64,000 nucleotides of DNA from the NCBI GenBank assembly GCA_016207165.1, contig JACQQD010000003.1, forward strand, positions 1 to 64,000, read 5' to 3'. The position numbers were made by a program, and so were the translations under genes. This document shows positions 23,672 to 32,479 of the stretch, piece by piece. Each line of letters begins with the position of its first letter. Positions within the stretch are counted from its first letter, which is position 1. Origin of the DNA: Microcaldota archaeon (lineage in GTDB: Archaea > Micrarchaeota > Micrarchaeia > Norongarragalinales > Norongarragalinaceae). The notes under the pieces were generated by a model, which did not search any database, was not told the DNA's origin, and worked only from the letters and a program-made list of their open reading frames with translations.

Positions 23672-23749
23672 ATGGTGGAATTGTTCAACGTGACTTTCGT
23701 CGCCGTGGTGGCGTTTGCCGCGGGGTACATGACGTCCAGCCTATTTTGA
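23672..23749 (+). CDS. Possible 25-aa membrane microprotein
   Basis: MVELFNVTFVAVVAFAAGYMTSSLF, read in two parts (MVELFNVTFVAVV / AFAAGYMTSSLF), is a single membrane-spanning helix. GGTGGG lies 5 nt before the ATG, and a TATA-like GCTTTAAAG near 23600 could drive it. It lies between the VIT-type transporter and the reductase gene, each with separate promoter-like elements. Confidence 0.45.
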   Translation: MVELFNVTFVAVVAFAAGYMTSSLF

Positions 23750-23832
23750 GGATCCCCGGAAAAAAGCTTTAAAACCGTTTGACCCCACACTTACGACCAC
23801 GCAAAAACCGTTTTTTTGGGTTGGTTGGCTTT

Positions 23833-25056
23833 ATGGTTGAGTCGTTTGACGTCATCGTCGTGGGTGGAGGCCCGGGGGGCTCCGCGTGCGCGACGTTTCT
23901 GGGCAAAGCCGGAAAAAAAGTATTGTTGTTGGAAAAAGCCAGGTTCCCGCGCGACAAGACGTGCGGCGACGCGATTTCAGGCAAATCCATGCGCGTGCTT
24001 AGGGAACTGGGCTTGACCATGGAAATCGAGCGCAACCCCCATGCCGTCATCCGGGGCGTCATCTTTTCCTCGCCGAACGGAAAAACGGTCCACATCCCTT
24101 TTCCGCAGAAGCCCGACCAATCCGCGCCCGGATACTGTTGCCGGCGCGAAGTCTTTGACAACATCGTATTCCAGAACGCCAAAAAGTTTGCCGATGTCCG
24201 CGAAAAAATCATGGTCACCGACGTCATCCGGGAAAACGGGTTCGTCGTGGGCGTCAACGCCAAAGACTTGGACGGCAAAAAAGACGTCGAATTCCGCGCC
24301 AAAGTCGTGGTGGGCGCCGACGGATCGCAAAGCGTGATGGCCAACAAGCTGGGACTGCTTGACACGCCCGACGAACACCATTGCACGGCGCTTCGCATCT
24401 ACTACCAGAACGTCCGCGATTTGACCGACAGCATTGAACTGCATTTCGTCGACAGCGTCATGCCCGGCTACTTCTGGATTTTTCCGCTGGAAAACGGCTT
24501 GGCCAACGTCGGCATCGGCATGATCACCAAGGACATGAAGGAGCACAAGACGAACCTCAAGCAAGTCACCTTTGACGCCATCGCCAACGATCCGTTGTTC
24601 AAAAAACGATTCCAAGGCGCGCAAGCCGTCGGGCCCGTCATGGGATGGACCCTGCCGTTTGGGTCGCACCACCGCAAATGCTTCGGCAACGGATTCGTCC
24701 TTGTAGGCGACGCCGCGTCGCTGATTGATCCGTTTACCGGTGAAGGCATCGGCAACGCCATGACGTCGGGTTGGATTGCCTCGCAAGTCATCGCCGACGG
24801 CTTGAAGCAAAACGACGTGTCGGAATCCTTCTTGAGGCAATACGACGAGAAGCTTTGGAGCGAAATCGGTGCGGAACTGGACACGTCCTACAAATTGCAG
24901 CGCGTCGGGCGGTTCAAGCCCCTGCTGAACTTCGTCGTCGGAAAAGCCGCGAAAAGCCCGAAAGTGCGGGAAACCATTTCCAGCATGCTGGGCAGCGAAC
25001 AAGCCAAAAAAGAATTCACGGGACCGCTTTTTTACCTCAAGCTCATGCTGAGCTAA
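23833..25056 (+). CDS. Geranylgeranyl reductase family protein
   Basis: A 407-residue FAD enzyme that saturates isoprenoid chains of archaeal ether lipids. The N-terminal dinucleotide motif is VIVVGGGPGGSACATFL. Other family blocks are RFPRDKTCGDAISGK, VVVGADGSQSVMA, PGYFWIFPL and GDAASLIDPFTGEGIGNAM. ATG 23833 is chosen because the FAD fold starts there; the frame upstream to 23779 is not typical. It complements the prenyl synthase at 28 kb. Confidence 0.92.
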   Translation: MVESFDVIVVGGGPGGSACATFLGKAGKKVLLLEKARFPRDKTCGDAISGKSMRVLRELGLTMEIERNPHAVIRGVIFSSPNGKTVHIPFPQKPDQSAPGYCCRREVFDNIVFQNAKKFADVREKIMVTDVIRENGFVVGVNAKDLDGKKDVEFRAKVVVGADGSQSVMANKLGLLDTPDEHHCTALRIYYQNVRDLTDSIELHFVDSVMPGYFWIFPLENGLANVGIGMITKDMKEHKTNLKQVTFDAIANDPLFKKRFQGAQAVGPVMGWTLPFGSHHRKCFGNGFVLVGDAASLIDPFTGEGIGNAMTSGWIASQVIADGLKQNDVSESFLRQYDEKLWSEIGAELDTSYKLQRVGRFKPLLNFVVGKAAKSPKVRETISSMLGSEQAKKEFTGPLFYLKLMLS

Positions 25057-25193
25057 ACACGCACGCGGCCCCCCACCCCAAACCGTTTTTTGATTTTTAA
25101 TCTTTTGGATGTACCCGAGCCAAAACGCATGGCTTAAAAGCCGTGACGAGAACGACTATCAACTCCTTTACGTAAAGGGGGGTGACGCAGACG

Positions 25194-25307
25194 ATGCCCA
25201 AACCCAAGCGCGAAACCGAGGAAGAGTGGGAAGACGACGAAGAGGACGAAGACGAATTCGAGGACGAAAACGACGACGAAGACGTCGACGACGATGACTC
25301 CGAATAA
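25194..25307 (+). CDS. Highly acidic 37-aa microprotein
   Basis: From ATG 25194: MPKPKRETEEEWEDDEEDED, then a run of Glu/Asp with one Phe and one Val and a DDDDSE end. About 24 of the last 31 residues are acidic. GGGGGGTGA lies 8 nt before the ATG, a good ribosome site. A TATA-like TTTTTAAT precedes it at about 25094-25101. The Arg-rich alternative frame over the same DNA lacks a ribosome site. Possibly a histone-binding or DNA-mimic protein; function unknown. Confidence 0.55.
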   Translation: MPKPKRETEEEWEDDEEDEDEFEDENDDEDVDDDDSE

Positions 25308-25328
25308 GCCCTGATTCACGCTTCAAAA

Positions 25329-25355
25329 TCGTTTCTTTTTTCTTTCCCTTTTTTT
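25329..25355 (+). terminator. T-rich terminator
   Basis: The pyrimidine tract TCGTTTCTTTTTTCTTTCCC followed by seven more T lies directly after the acidic microprotein gene, between convergent genes. Confidence 0.5.
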
Positions 25356-25358
25356 CCT

Positions 25359-25907
25359 TCAACGAATCAAACTGAAAAATTCGGCTCTCGTTTCCGGACG
25401 GCTCCGGAACGCTCCTCTCACGCACGACGTGACGGTGGTGCCCGGCTTGGCCTGCTCTCCGGAAAGCTCCATGCACAAGTGCCTCGCCTCCAGTACAACC
25501 CCCACCCCCTTGGGTTTCAGCGTTTGCTCCAATGCGTCGGCGATTTGGTCGGTTAAGCGTTCCTGGACTTGAAGCCTTCGGGCGTACAAGTGCACGACAT
25601 CGGAAATCCGGCTGAGGCCCATGACGCGCCCGTCGGGAATGTACGCCACGTGGCACTGGCCGAAAAACGGCAGCAAGTGGTGCTCGCACAACGAATAGAA
25701 CGGCACGCCTTTCAGCAGAATCAAGTCGTTGTTCTTCTCTTCAAAGACCGAATCGCCAACCACGTCCTGAAGCGTCTTTTGGTAGCCTTCCGTCAGCGCT
25801 TCAAAGACGTTCGCCGCCCGCGCCGGGGTTTTTTCCAAACCCGTGCGCTTTGGATCTTCGCCCAATTCCAAAAGCAACCGTGAAAAAACGGCTTGCAAAT
25901 CCGCCAT
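25359..25907 (-). CDS. folE: GTP cyclohydrolase I (FolE type IA)
   Basis: A 182-residue enzyme converting GTP to dihydroneopterin triphosphate. Zinc and active-site residues are in YSLCEHHLLPFFGQCHVAYI and in LEARHLCMELSG. Usual sequences have HxCMxMRG; here Ser replaces the Arg. Many archaea use MptA instead, so this bacterial-type FolE may be imported and could feed pterin or archaeosine/queuosine-type tRNA modification. A CTTTAAC TATA-like box is about 26-31 nt upstream (probable leaderless mRNA). Confidence 0.93.
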   Translation of the reverse strand: MADLQAVFSRLLLELGEDPKRTGLEKTPARAANVFEALTEGYQKTLQDVVGDSVFEEKNNDLILLKGVPFYSLCEHHLLPFFGQCHVAYIPDGRVMGLSRISDVVHLYARRLQVQERLTDQIADALEQTLKPKGVGVVLEARHLCMELSGEQAKPGTTVTSCVRGAFRSRPETRAEFFSLIR

Positions 25908-26026
25908 GACAAAACAGGTGGCATAACAAAGTTAAAGGGTTTTGGACGCTCCCAGCAAGAAAAACAAAGTTTAAATGGTGAGAGTCGAGTAAAAACTGGA
26001 AAACCATTTTCAAGGGGTAGGTTTCT

Positions 26027-26710
26027 TTGAGGGACGTTCAAGCGTATTTCGCGGAATTCTTCGCCACATTCGCGCTGGTGTTCATCGGTGCCGGCGCCGT
26101 CATCATGGACACCTTAAGCGGAGGGGCCCTGGGACTGCTGGGCGTCGCCCTGGCGCACGGATTGGTGCTGATGACCATGGTTTACGCGGTGGGCCACGTC
26201 TCCGGCGGCCACGCCAACCCGGCGGTCACCGCCGCCATGTGGGTGACCAGGAAAATCGAGTCCAAGAAAGCGTTGTTTTACGTCATCGCCCAGCTTCTGG
26301 GCGCCAGCTTGGCCGGATTGTTTTTGCTGGGACTGTTTCCAGCCGCCACGGCGAACCTCGGCGTGCCGGACTTGGGCGCCAACGTCAACTTCCTGCAAGG
26401 CATCGCCGTTGAAGCCATACTGACGTTCTTTTTGGTGTTCGTCGTCTTCGGCGTGGCCGTGGATTCCCGCGCCCCCAACCAAGTGTACGGCGCCGCCATC
26501 GGGCTGGTGCTCACATTCGACATCCTGTTTGGCGGCCTGCTTACCGGCGCGGCCATGAACCCGGCGCGCGCCTTCGGCCCCGCCTTGGCTTCAGGCTATT
26601 GGGCCACGCAATTCGTGTACTGGATTGGGCCCTTGGTGGGAGCCATTGTCGCCGGACTGGCGTACCACTACCTCTTGTTGGACCACAAAACCCTCAAGAA
26701 AATGCGTTGA
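26027..26710 (+). CDS. Aquaporin (MIP family)
   Basis: A 227-residue, six-helix channel with both NPA boxes: GGHANPAVTAAMW (about 62-74) and GAAMNPARAFGPA (about 177-189). The second includes the selectivity-filter Arg. Expected to conduct water or small neutral solutes such as glycerol. Start TTG 26027 follows AAGGGGTAGG. A TATA-like AGTTTAAAT sits about 50 nt upstream. Convergent with the DUF373 gene. Confidence 0.93.
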   Translation: MRDVQAYFAEFFATFALVFIGAGAVIMDTLSGGALGLLGVALAHGLVLMTMVYAVGHVSGGHANPAVTAAMWVTRKIESKKALFYVIAQLLGASLAGLFLLGLFPAATANLGVPDLGANVNFLQGIAVEAILTFFLVFVVFGVAVDSRAPNQVYGAAIGLVLTFDILFGGLLTGAAMNPARAFGPALASGYWATQFVYWIGPLVGAIVAGLAYHYLLLDHKTLKKMR

Positions 26711-26761
26711 AACCCGTTTGGGTCTTTGGGCCTCCCCTGCTTTTTTTGCCCGGAACAGCCA

Positions 26762-27979
26762 TCAGTACTTGATGATGACGTTTTCGCCTAAATCCGAGAT
26801 GTGGTCGAAGTCCAAGTCGATTTTCTGGCCCGCGGACGTTTCCACCACGAACGTCTCCTTCTTCGGGTTGATGCCGGCAATCTTGCCGACGAAGCCCCCG
26901 ATTTCCGTGTAGACGTCCTTGCCGGACAAATTCAATTTCGCCAGGATGCTGCGGCGGAACTCGTCGGACAAAAGCGTGAACAGGTACATGGCCGCCACCA
27001 CCAAAATCAAGGAGTAAAAGAACTCGGCAAAACCCAGGCTTCCCAGCACCCACTCCGCGGCGTTGTTCAGCACCAGCCACGCCAGCAGGATGGCGGAAGC
27101 AAACGTAACCTGTTTGGGAAGCAGATACAGCTTCTTTTCGTTCATGACGCGCAACAAATCGCCGACGAGGTACACCAACAAGCCGATGGGAAACAAGGGG
27201 AAAATCCCCCGCAGGAAAAGGGCGGCGACTTCCAAGGCGTTGGCTTGCGGCAGGGAATACGCGTCGCTGGCCCCCAAGAGAAACGACACCACGACGAGGG
27301 CCGCGGCGGCGAAGTTGAAGATGAAGGCCTGGTTCTCCAAGGACACTTGCACGCCGGAGAACGCCTTGAACAGTTTTTCCTCAAGCCCAATGCCCTTGAA
27401 GACGAGGTACGAACCCAACACCGCCAAAAGCAACCGAAAACCCAAGTACTCCGAGAACGCGAACAACAACAGCAAGAGCCCCGGAATGCCAAAGACGATG
27501 CGCGCGAAGTGCGGTTCGCGGAGCTTCTCCAAAATCACGAAATACGTCTTTTCCAGCTCCTTGGTCTGCTTGACGGTCACCCGCTTGACGCCGTCAATTT
27601 TGATGCGCGACTGAATCAAAGGCAAGAGCTGTTCGTCGGACGCGCCGTCGGAAACGAAGATGCAGCCGTCCGCCGGAAACTTGCTCAACACCGTCTCCAA
27701 TTGCCGGAAAATGCGGCGGTCGGCCTTGTAACCCATCTCCGGAACTCCGGTAACCGTCGCGATTTCCACGTCCTCGTGCTCTTTGGCCAACTCGTCGTAA
27801 ATGTGGAGTCCCGCGAACATCGTGTTCACGTCGGAGTCCTCGGGGTCCACCACGCCCAGCTTGGAGGCCGCCGCCAAATTGGCTTTCCGTCCAACCACCG
27901 GCCCCCGCACCCGCGCTTTTTCGCCCAAGTCGTCGTCCACGTCCACGCACAATACCAGGACTCGTCGCTTTTTGGACAT
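26762..27979 (-). CDS. DUF373 family archaeal membrane protein
   Basis: A 405-residue protein. An N-terminal cytosolic domain (about 1-155: RVLVLCVDVDDDLGEKA, GRKANLAAASKLG, DSDVNTMFAGLHIYDEL, GCIFVSDGASDEQLLPLI) matches the archaeal DUF373 family. About six to seven membrane helices (165-345) and a small C-terminal beta domain follow. Biochemical function is unknown. Divergent from the prenyl synthase gene with a shared TATA. Confidence 0.85.
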   Translation of the reverse strand: MSKKRRVLVLCVDVDDDLGEKARVRGPVVGRKANLAAASKLGVVDPEDSDVNTMFAGLHIYDELAKEHEDVEIATVTGVPEMGYKADRRIFRQLETVLSKFPADGCIFVSDGASDEQLLPLIQSRIKIDGVKRVTVKQTKELEKTYFVILEKLREPHFARIVFGIPGLLLLLFAFSEYLGFRLLLAVLGSYLVFKGIGLEEKLFKAFSGVQVSLENQAFIFNFAAAALVVVSFLLGASDAYSLPQANALEVAALFLRGIFPLFPIGLLVYLVGDLLRVMNEKKLYLLPKQVTFASAILLAWLVLNNAAEWVLGSLGFAEFFYSLILVVAAMYLFTLLSDEFRRSILAKLNLSGKDVYTEIGGFVGKIAGINPKKETFVVETSAGQKIDLDFDHISDLGENVIIKY

Positions 27980-28003
27980 AAGGAAAAACGTTAGGCCGCG
28001 CGC

Positions 28004-28013
28004 ATTTATTTAA
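28004..28013. promoter_or_regulatory. Shared bidirectional TATA (DUF373 / prenyl synthase)
   Basis: ATTTATTTAA is 24-34 nt from both start codons (27979 minus and 28037 plus), which are 58 nt apart. Confidence 0.55.
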
Positions 28014-28036
28014 GCCGCCTACCCACACAATCGCGT

Positions 28037-29098
28037 ATGGACATCCAGGATGCCCTCAACCAAAAACGAAAAACCATTGACGCCGCCATCGAAAAATACG
28101 TGCCCCGCGCCATGGACGCCAAGAAAGCCGAATTCCTGTTGGGAAAGCCCCGGTACGCCTACGACGTGAAAACCGCGCAGAAAGCCGTCAACGACTTGAT
28201 TTGGGACTTGTTGGACCGAGGCGGAAAACGCTGGCGGCCCGCCTTGATGCTCTGGGTCGCGGAAGCCATCGGCGGCAAACAAAAAGCCGACCGCCTCACC
28301 GACTTTGCCGCGATTCCCGAAGTCGTGCACAACGGCACGCTGGTCATTGACGACTTGGAAGACGGGTCGCTTAACCGCCGGGGAAAACCCTGCCTGCACC
28401 GCGTGTACGGCACGGATTTGGCGGTCAACGCCGGCAACGCCATGTACTTCCTGCCGCTTTTGTCCCTCGCACGAAGGAAAGGGGTCTCCGACGCGCAACT
28501 GGTCAAAGCCTACGAGACCGTCGTCCAGGAAATGGCCAACCTGTCGTTCGGACAAGGATTTGACATTCTGTGGCACAAAGGCCAAGGCCACCCCACGCAA
28601 GACGAGTACCTCCAGATGTGCGCGTTCAAGACCGGAACCCTGGCGCGCATGGCCGCCAAATTGGGAGCCGTTCTGGCGGACGGCACGCCCAAGCAAGTCG
28701 ACGCCGCCGCGGCGTTTGCCGAAGGACTGGGCATCGCCTTTCAAATCCAAGACGACATCTTGAATTTGACGCTCCCGAAAGACGCGTGGGGAAAAGACGT
28801 CGGCGAAGACATCACGGAAGGCAAGCGCTCGCTTTTGGTCATCCACGCGCTCTCAAACCTGTCCAAAAAAGAGAAACAAGAGCTGTTGGACATCCTCAAC
28901 GCGCACACCCGCGACGAAGCACTCATCCAGCGCGCCGTACACCTCATCGAAAAAACCAGCGCCATCGCTTACGCCCAAGACAAAGCCAAGGCCATCGTAC
29001 AGGACGCGTGGAAGAACGTCGAACCGCTTCTCTTGGAAGGACAAGCCAAAGACGCACTCAACGCGTTGGCAGACTATGCCATCGAACGCCGGTCTTAA
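28037..29098 (+). CDS. Polyprenyl diphosphate synthase (GGPP-type)
   Basis: A 353-residue isoprenyl synthase. The first Asp-rich motif is VIDDLEDGSLNRRGKP with the DDxxD and downstream RRG. The second is FQIQDDILN, where the last Asp of the usual DDxxD is Asn. KTGTLARMA and GKDVGEDITEGKRS are family blocks. It should make the C20 (or longer) chains of ether lipids, working with the geranylgeranyl reductase at 23.8 kb. Confidence 0.92.
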   Translation: MDIQDALNQKRKTIDAAIEKYVPRAMDAKKAEFLLGKPRYAYDVKTAQKAVNDLIWDLLDRGGKRWRPALMLWVAEAIGGKQKADRLTDFAAIPEVVHNGTLVIDDLEDGSLNRRGKPCLHRVYGTDLAVNAGNAMYFLPLLSLARRKGVSDAQLVKAYETVVQEMANLSFGQGFDILWHKGQGHPTQDEYLQMCAFKTGTLARMAAKLGAVLADGTPKQVDAAAAFAEGLGIAFQIQDDILNLTLPKDAWGKDVGEDITEGKRSLLVIHALSNLSKKEKQELLDILNAHTRDEALIQRAVHLIEKTSAIAYAQDKAKAIVQDAWKNVEPLLLEGQAKDALNALADYAIERRS

Positions 29099-29108
29099 TC
29101 AAAATCAA

Positions 29109-29867
29109 TTACAACCCCGTGGGCGCGTCGATGAATTCAAACGGCACGCCGAATTGCTTTCGAACCCATTTTCCGACCGCCTTGGGGCCCAAAATTTCCG
29201 AGTTGTAGTGGCCGCATTCAATGAGGTTCACGCCAGATTCCTTGGCAAAATGGTAGTCGGAGTGCTTGACTTCCCCGACCACCAACGCGTCAAACCCCTC
29301 TTTTTCCGCTTCCAAGGCCGCAAAGGCGCCGGAACCGGAGCACACCGCTACCCGGGAAACGATTTGGGGTCCAAAAGCAAACAACCGCGCAAAGCCCAGC
29401 TTCTCATTGACTCTTTGAACCAAGGCGTCCCGGCCAACATTCAAAACGCCGCACAACGCCAACAACCCGCATTCCACGTCCACGCAGGGCCGAGGGTTCT
29501 TGACGCCAATGGCTTTTGCCAAAAGCGCGTTGTTGCCCAACGTCGGGTGCGCGTCCAGGGGCAAATGCATGGCGTACACGGAAAGACCGGCTTTGCTTGC
29601 CGCTTGGACGCGCCGGTTCGTGGCTTTCACGGTCCTTGGATCTTGCTTTTTCCAAAGCAGGCCGTGGTGCACGAACAAAAAATCCGCGTTGACGAAAGCG
29701 GCGTTCTGGATCGTTTCCATGGCCCCGTCGCACGCCACCACCCCCTTTTGCACCTGCGCTTTTCCTTTCACTTGCAATCCGTTTACGGACTCGTCCTGGC
29801 CTTGGTAAAAGGAGAACTCGGCGTCCAACGCTGAAACCAATGTTTTCAAGGAAACGCACCGCGCCAT
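29109..29867 (-). CDS. Nif3-like dinuclear metal center protein
   Basis: A 252-residue member of the Nif3/YbgI family. Metal-binding blocks are FLFVHHGLLWKK, MHLPLDAHPTLGNN, VVGEVKHSDYH and IECGHYNSE. The family has been linked to GTP cyclohydrolase or hydrolase activity, but a general function is not settled. It is the second gene of a leftward pair, 3 nt after an unknown 189-aa gene. Confidence 0.9.
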   Translation of the reverse strand: MARCVSLKTLVSALDAEFSFYQGQDESVNGLQVKGKAQVQKGVVACDGAMETIQNAAFVNADFLFVHHGLLWKKQDPRTVKATNRRVQAASKAGLSVYAMHLPLDAHPTLGNNALLAKAIGVKNPRPCVDVECGLLALCGVLNVGRDALVQRVNEKLGFARLFAFGPQIVSRVAVCSGSGAFAALEAEKEGFDALVVGEVKHSDYHFAKESGVNLIECGHYNSEILGPKAVGKWVRKQFGVPFEFIDAPTGL

Positions 29868-29870
29868 ACG

Positions 29871-30440
29871 TCACGACTCGAAAATGCGGTCCGGCACCAC
29901 TCCGTCCTGCGGCACGGGTCTGACGGGCACGAAATCCGTTGAGGAAGCGGGGGTGGCTGGGTCCGGAGCGGGATTTGAAGGAGATGCCGTGTTGGCTTCC
30001 GACACAGGGGGTTCAACGCGTTCCTGAGTTTGGATTGGACTGGATTTTCTTTTTTCCAGCCACGCCTGCAATTCTTTGACGTCCAACGCCAACGTGGCGT
30101 CCTTTTTCGCGTGGGAGACGAACCACTCCACCAAGGACACGTCCTCGTCGGTGAACTCCGAAACGAAGGGCTGGAGGTTCTTCTTCAAGGGATTGGCCAA
30201 CAAGTCAAACACCGTCAACTCCAAGTACGTGACGTGTTCGGAGGGAACGCGGATGAATTGCCGGCGCACCCTCTCGCGGACATCCGGCAAAATGGTGTGC
30301 GGCCGACCGGTTTCAACCACCATTTTCTTGGATTGCATGGTTTTCCGCAAAATCGACGCGTAATACGCTGGCTGCGCTCCGGGGGCGGGCGTTTTGGGAA
30401 CGTCCACCCAAATGGATGCGACGTCGTCAGCAATGGTCAT
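29871..30440 (-). CDS. Hypothetical protein with Pro/Ser-rich tail
   Basis: A 189-residue protein. Residues 1-135 look globular (WVDVPKTPAPGAQPAYYASI, RQFIRVPSEHVTYLELTVFD, VEWFVSHAKKDATLALDVKE). The last about 55 are Pro/Ser/Thr-rich and probably disordered. Family not recognised. It is immediately upstream of the Nif3-like gene in the same operon. Confidence 0.6.
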   Translation of the reverse strand: MTIADDVASIWVDVPKTPAPGAQPAYYASILRKTMQSKKMVVETGRPHTILPDVRERVRRQFIRVPSEHVTYLELTVFDLLANPLKKNLQPFVSEFTDEDVSLVEWFVSHAKKDATLALDVKELQAWLEKRKSSPIQTQERVEPPVSEANTASPSNPAPDPATPASSTDFVPVRPVPQDGVVPDRIFES

Positions 30441-30501
30441 GGCAAGCCAAAGCCCTGTGAAAAGTCAGCAATAAAAACGTGGCTTTCAAAGAAGGTAACT
30501 C

Positions 30502-30789
30502 ATGAAAACCAAGAAGGCACTCAACGAAGACGAACTCCGGGAAAAACTCGCAAGAATCAATCGCAAGCTCTCGGCGTTGACCCCCGAAAAGGCGGTGGCT
30601 CCCACCCTGGCGGACCTGCGGCAAAACCGGAAAATCCGGGAGCCGGACACGGAACAACTCCGCCAACTCCTCCAAGAGCGGGCTAAACTTGAAGAGCAAA
30701 TGCTCAACGACTGGTCCGCCGGACGAAGCGCTGGAAGCTTCGGCGCCAAACCGAAGACCAAGCCCTACGCCTCGAACTTCGCAAAGTAG
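30502..30789 (+). CDS. Small charged coiled-coil protein
   Basis: A 95-residue protein, mostly helix with heptad-like leucines (LREKLARINRKLSAL, then LRQLLQERAKLEEQML). No family recognised. AAGGT lies 5 nt before the ATG. Its end overlaps the 3' end of the S2 gene by 25 nt on the opposite strand. Confidence 0.5.
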   Translation: MKTKKALNEDELREKLARINRKLSALTPEKAVAPTLADLRQNRKIREPDTEQLRQLLQERAKLEEQMLNDWSAGRSAGSFGAKPKTKPYASNFAK

Positions 30790-31367
30790 TCCGCGAACGC
30801 GTCGTCCGAGGAAATCACGCCCGTGGCCTTCATGACTTCCCGCGCCAGAAGGGCGTACATCAACGCCACGCTTTTCCGGCCTTTGTTGTTGGTGGGCACG
30901 ATGACATCCAAAAAGTTCGTCGAATTGTTCGTGTCGCAGAACGCAATGATGGGCACGTTGATGGAATACGCTTCCTTGACGGCCTGGCGGTCCACCGACG
31001 GATCCGTGACCAAAACCAACTTGGGCTCGCAAAAGTCGTCGCGCGCCGGATTCGTAAACCGTCCGGGGGTAAAGCGCCCGGTCAACGGCTTGCAACCCAG
31101 TAACTCGCAGAACGCCTCAATGGGCTTGCGCGCGTTGTCTTTATTGCCCACCAAATAGACGTCGCCCAACGGAAAACGGGCGATCAACTGGGCCGCCAAA
31201 CGCAAGCGCTCGTCAAGCTTCTTGAGATCCAACACGTGCAACCCGTCTTCTCGGGCCTTGTAAATGAATGACTTCATGCTGCCGTGCTTCTGCCGCGTGC
31301 CGATGTGCGCGCCGGACTCCAAATACTTTTCCTGAGGAACCAAAAACTCTGCCATAACCTTGTTCAT
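30765..31367 (-). CDS. rps2: 30S ribosomal protein S2 (uS2)
   Basis: A 200-residue ribosomal protein. LVPQEKYLESGAHIGTRQKH is the typical archaeal N-terminus; GRFTPGRFTNP, VLVTDPSVDRQAVKEA and IIAFCDTNNS are conserved blocks. The start is ATG 31367 (MNKVMAEFL) or ATG 31355 four codons later; the frame upstream is not S2-like. It is not in the usual enolase/L13/S9 gene order within this window. Confidence 0.93.
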   Translation of the reverse strand: MNKVMAEFLVPQEKYLESGAHIGTRQKHGSMKSFIYKAREDGLHVLDLKKLDERLRLAAQLIARFPLGDVYLVGNKDNARKPIEAFCELLGCKPLTGRFTPGRFTNPARDDFCEPKLVLVTDPSVDRQAVKEAYSINVPIIAFCDTNNSTNFLDVIVPTNNKGRKSVALMYALLAREVMKATGVISSDDAFADYFAKFEA

Positions 31368-31664
31368 CAACCCGTTTGGGACACGGCACGTGTTGAACGA
31401 AAGCCCCTTGACGCCATCGGCGTCAAGCGCAACGAACACCCAGCGGCGCCGTTCTTAGTCGCTTTCAGCAAAGTTCTGAAAACGCCAACCCTCCTCATGC
31501 CTGAACTCCTTAAAAAGCCCATTCACGCCCGCCCGGCCGTTCCTCGAAACCCCGCTCCAAGTTCCCGGCATGCCATACGCTTCAAGCATCGCCTTGAACA
31601 AAACCGACGCCACCCCGCGCAGAACAACAACGGTTTTAACCCGAAAAAACCCTTTAAACGCATC

Positions 31665-32477
31665 ATGGGCGACGACGTGCAACTCGAAGAGGAAGGCCTG
31701 GTGGAGGATTCCTTGGAGGAAGTCGAATTGCCCCCCGAAAAAAAAGCCAAAGCTCCGGCCGTCGACGAACAAATCCAAGACTGGGTCAAGCAAGACGGCT
31801 TGGAGCAAGTCACCCTGGAGGAAAACGCGATTCCAAAAACCGCGGCCACGCAACCCCCAGAAAACGTCTTGGAGGGCCTAGTCAACCAAGGCACCTTCCA
31901 GGAAATCGCTCCGCCGCAGAAAACCCAAGAAAAAGACGGCGCCGAACCCCGGCTCTTGGCCCCACCCCAGGAAACGCAATCCGAAGAAGTCCAATCAGAG
32001 CTTCAAAACATCCAGCCCCAAACCCGCCTTGACCCCGTCCGCGTCCTTGAAGCCGCGCTTTTCTTGGCCAACAAGCCGCTTTCATTCCAACAGTTGCAAG
32101 ACATTCTGCAAGTGCCCCGCGAACGCCTCAACGTCCTTCTGCGGGAACTGGAGAAATGGCTGCCCGCCGAATCCGCCGTTGAATTGAAAGTCACGGAGCA
32201 CTCGGCGGCCCTTCAACTGAAAAACGAGTACGTCGACCGCGTGGCGAAATTATCCAAGGAAGTGGAACTCTCCAAAAAAGCCATGAAAATCCTGGCTCTC
32301 GTCGCCAAAAAGAAACAGTTCCTGCAAAGCCAACTCAAGCACTACTTCAAAGGCGAAATCTACGCCTACGTCACCGAACTCAAACAAGCCGGCTACCTGG
32401 AAGCCAAGAAAAGCGGCAACACCCGCCTGCTTCGGCCCACAACCAAGTTCTACGAATCATTCCAAATCAAGGAATGA
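31665..32477 (+). CDS. scpB: ScpB-like segregation/condensation protein
   Basis: A 270-residue protein. About 120 acidic, Gln/Pro-rich residues form a probably disordered N-terminus (LEEEGLVEDSLEEVELPPEK). Tandem winged helices follow: DPVRVLEAALFLANKPLSFQ, VLLRELEKWLPAES, and SKKAMKILALVAKKKQFLQS. This matches the SMC-kleisin partner ScpB, which helps fold chromosomes. The long acidic extension is unusual. A TATA-like GGTTTTAAC at 31632-31640 is about 25-33 nt before ATG 31665. Confidence 0.75.
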   Translation: MGDDVQLEEEGLVEDSLEEVELPPEKKAKAPAVDEQIQDWVKQDGLEQVTLEENAIPKTAATQPPENVLEGLVNQGTFQEIAPPQKTQEKDGAEPRLLAPPQETQSEEVQSELQNIQPQTRLDPVRVLEAALFLANKPLSFQQLQDILQVPRERLNVLLRELEKWLPAESAVELKVTEHSAALQLKNEYVDRVAKLSKEVELSKKAMKILALVAKKKQFLQSQLKHYFKGEIYAYVTELKQAGYLEAKKSGNTRLLRPTTKFYESFQIKE

Positions 32478-32479
32478 AT

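Noticed and set aside
25109..25297. Arg-rich 62-codon ORF over the acidic microprotein
   Set aside because: It is the shifted-frame shadow of the acidic frame; the ribosome site fits ATG 25194 of the acidic frame.
31368..31439. Longer start of ribosomal protein S2
   Set aside because: Residues before MNKVMAEFL are not S2-like and lack a start signal.
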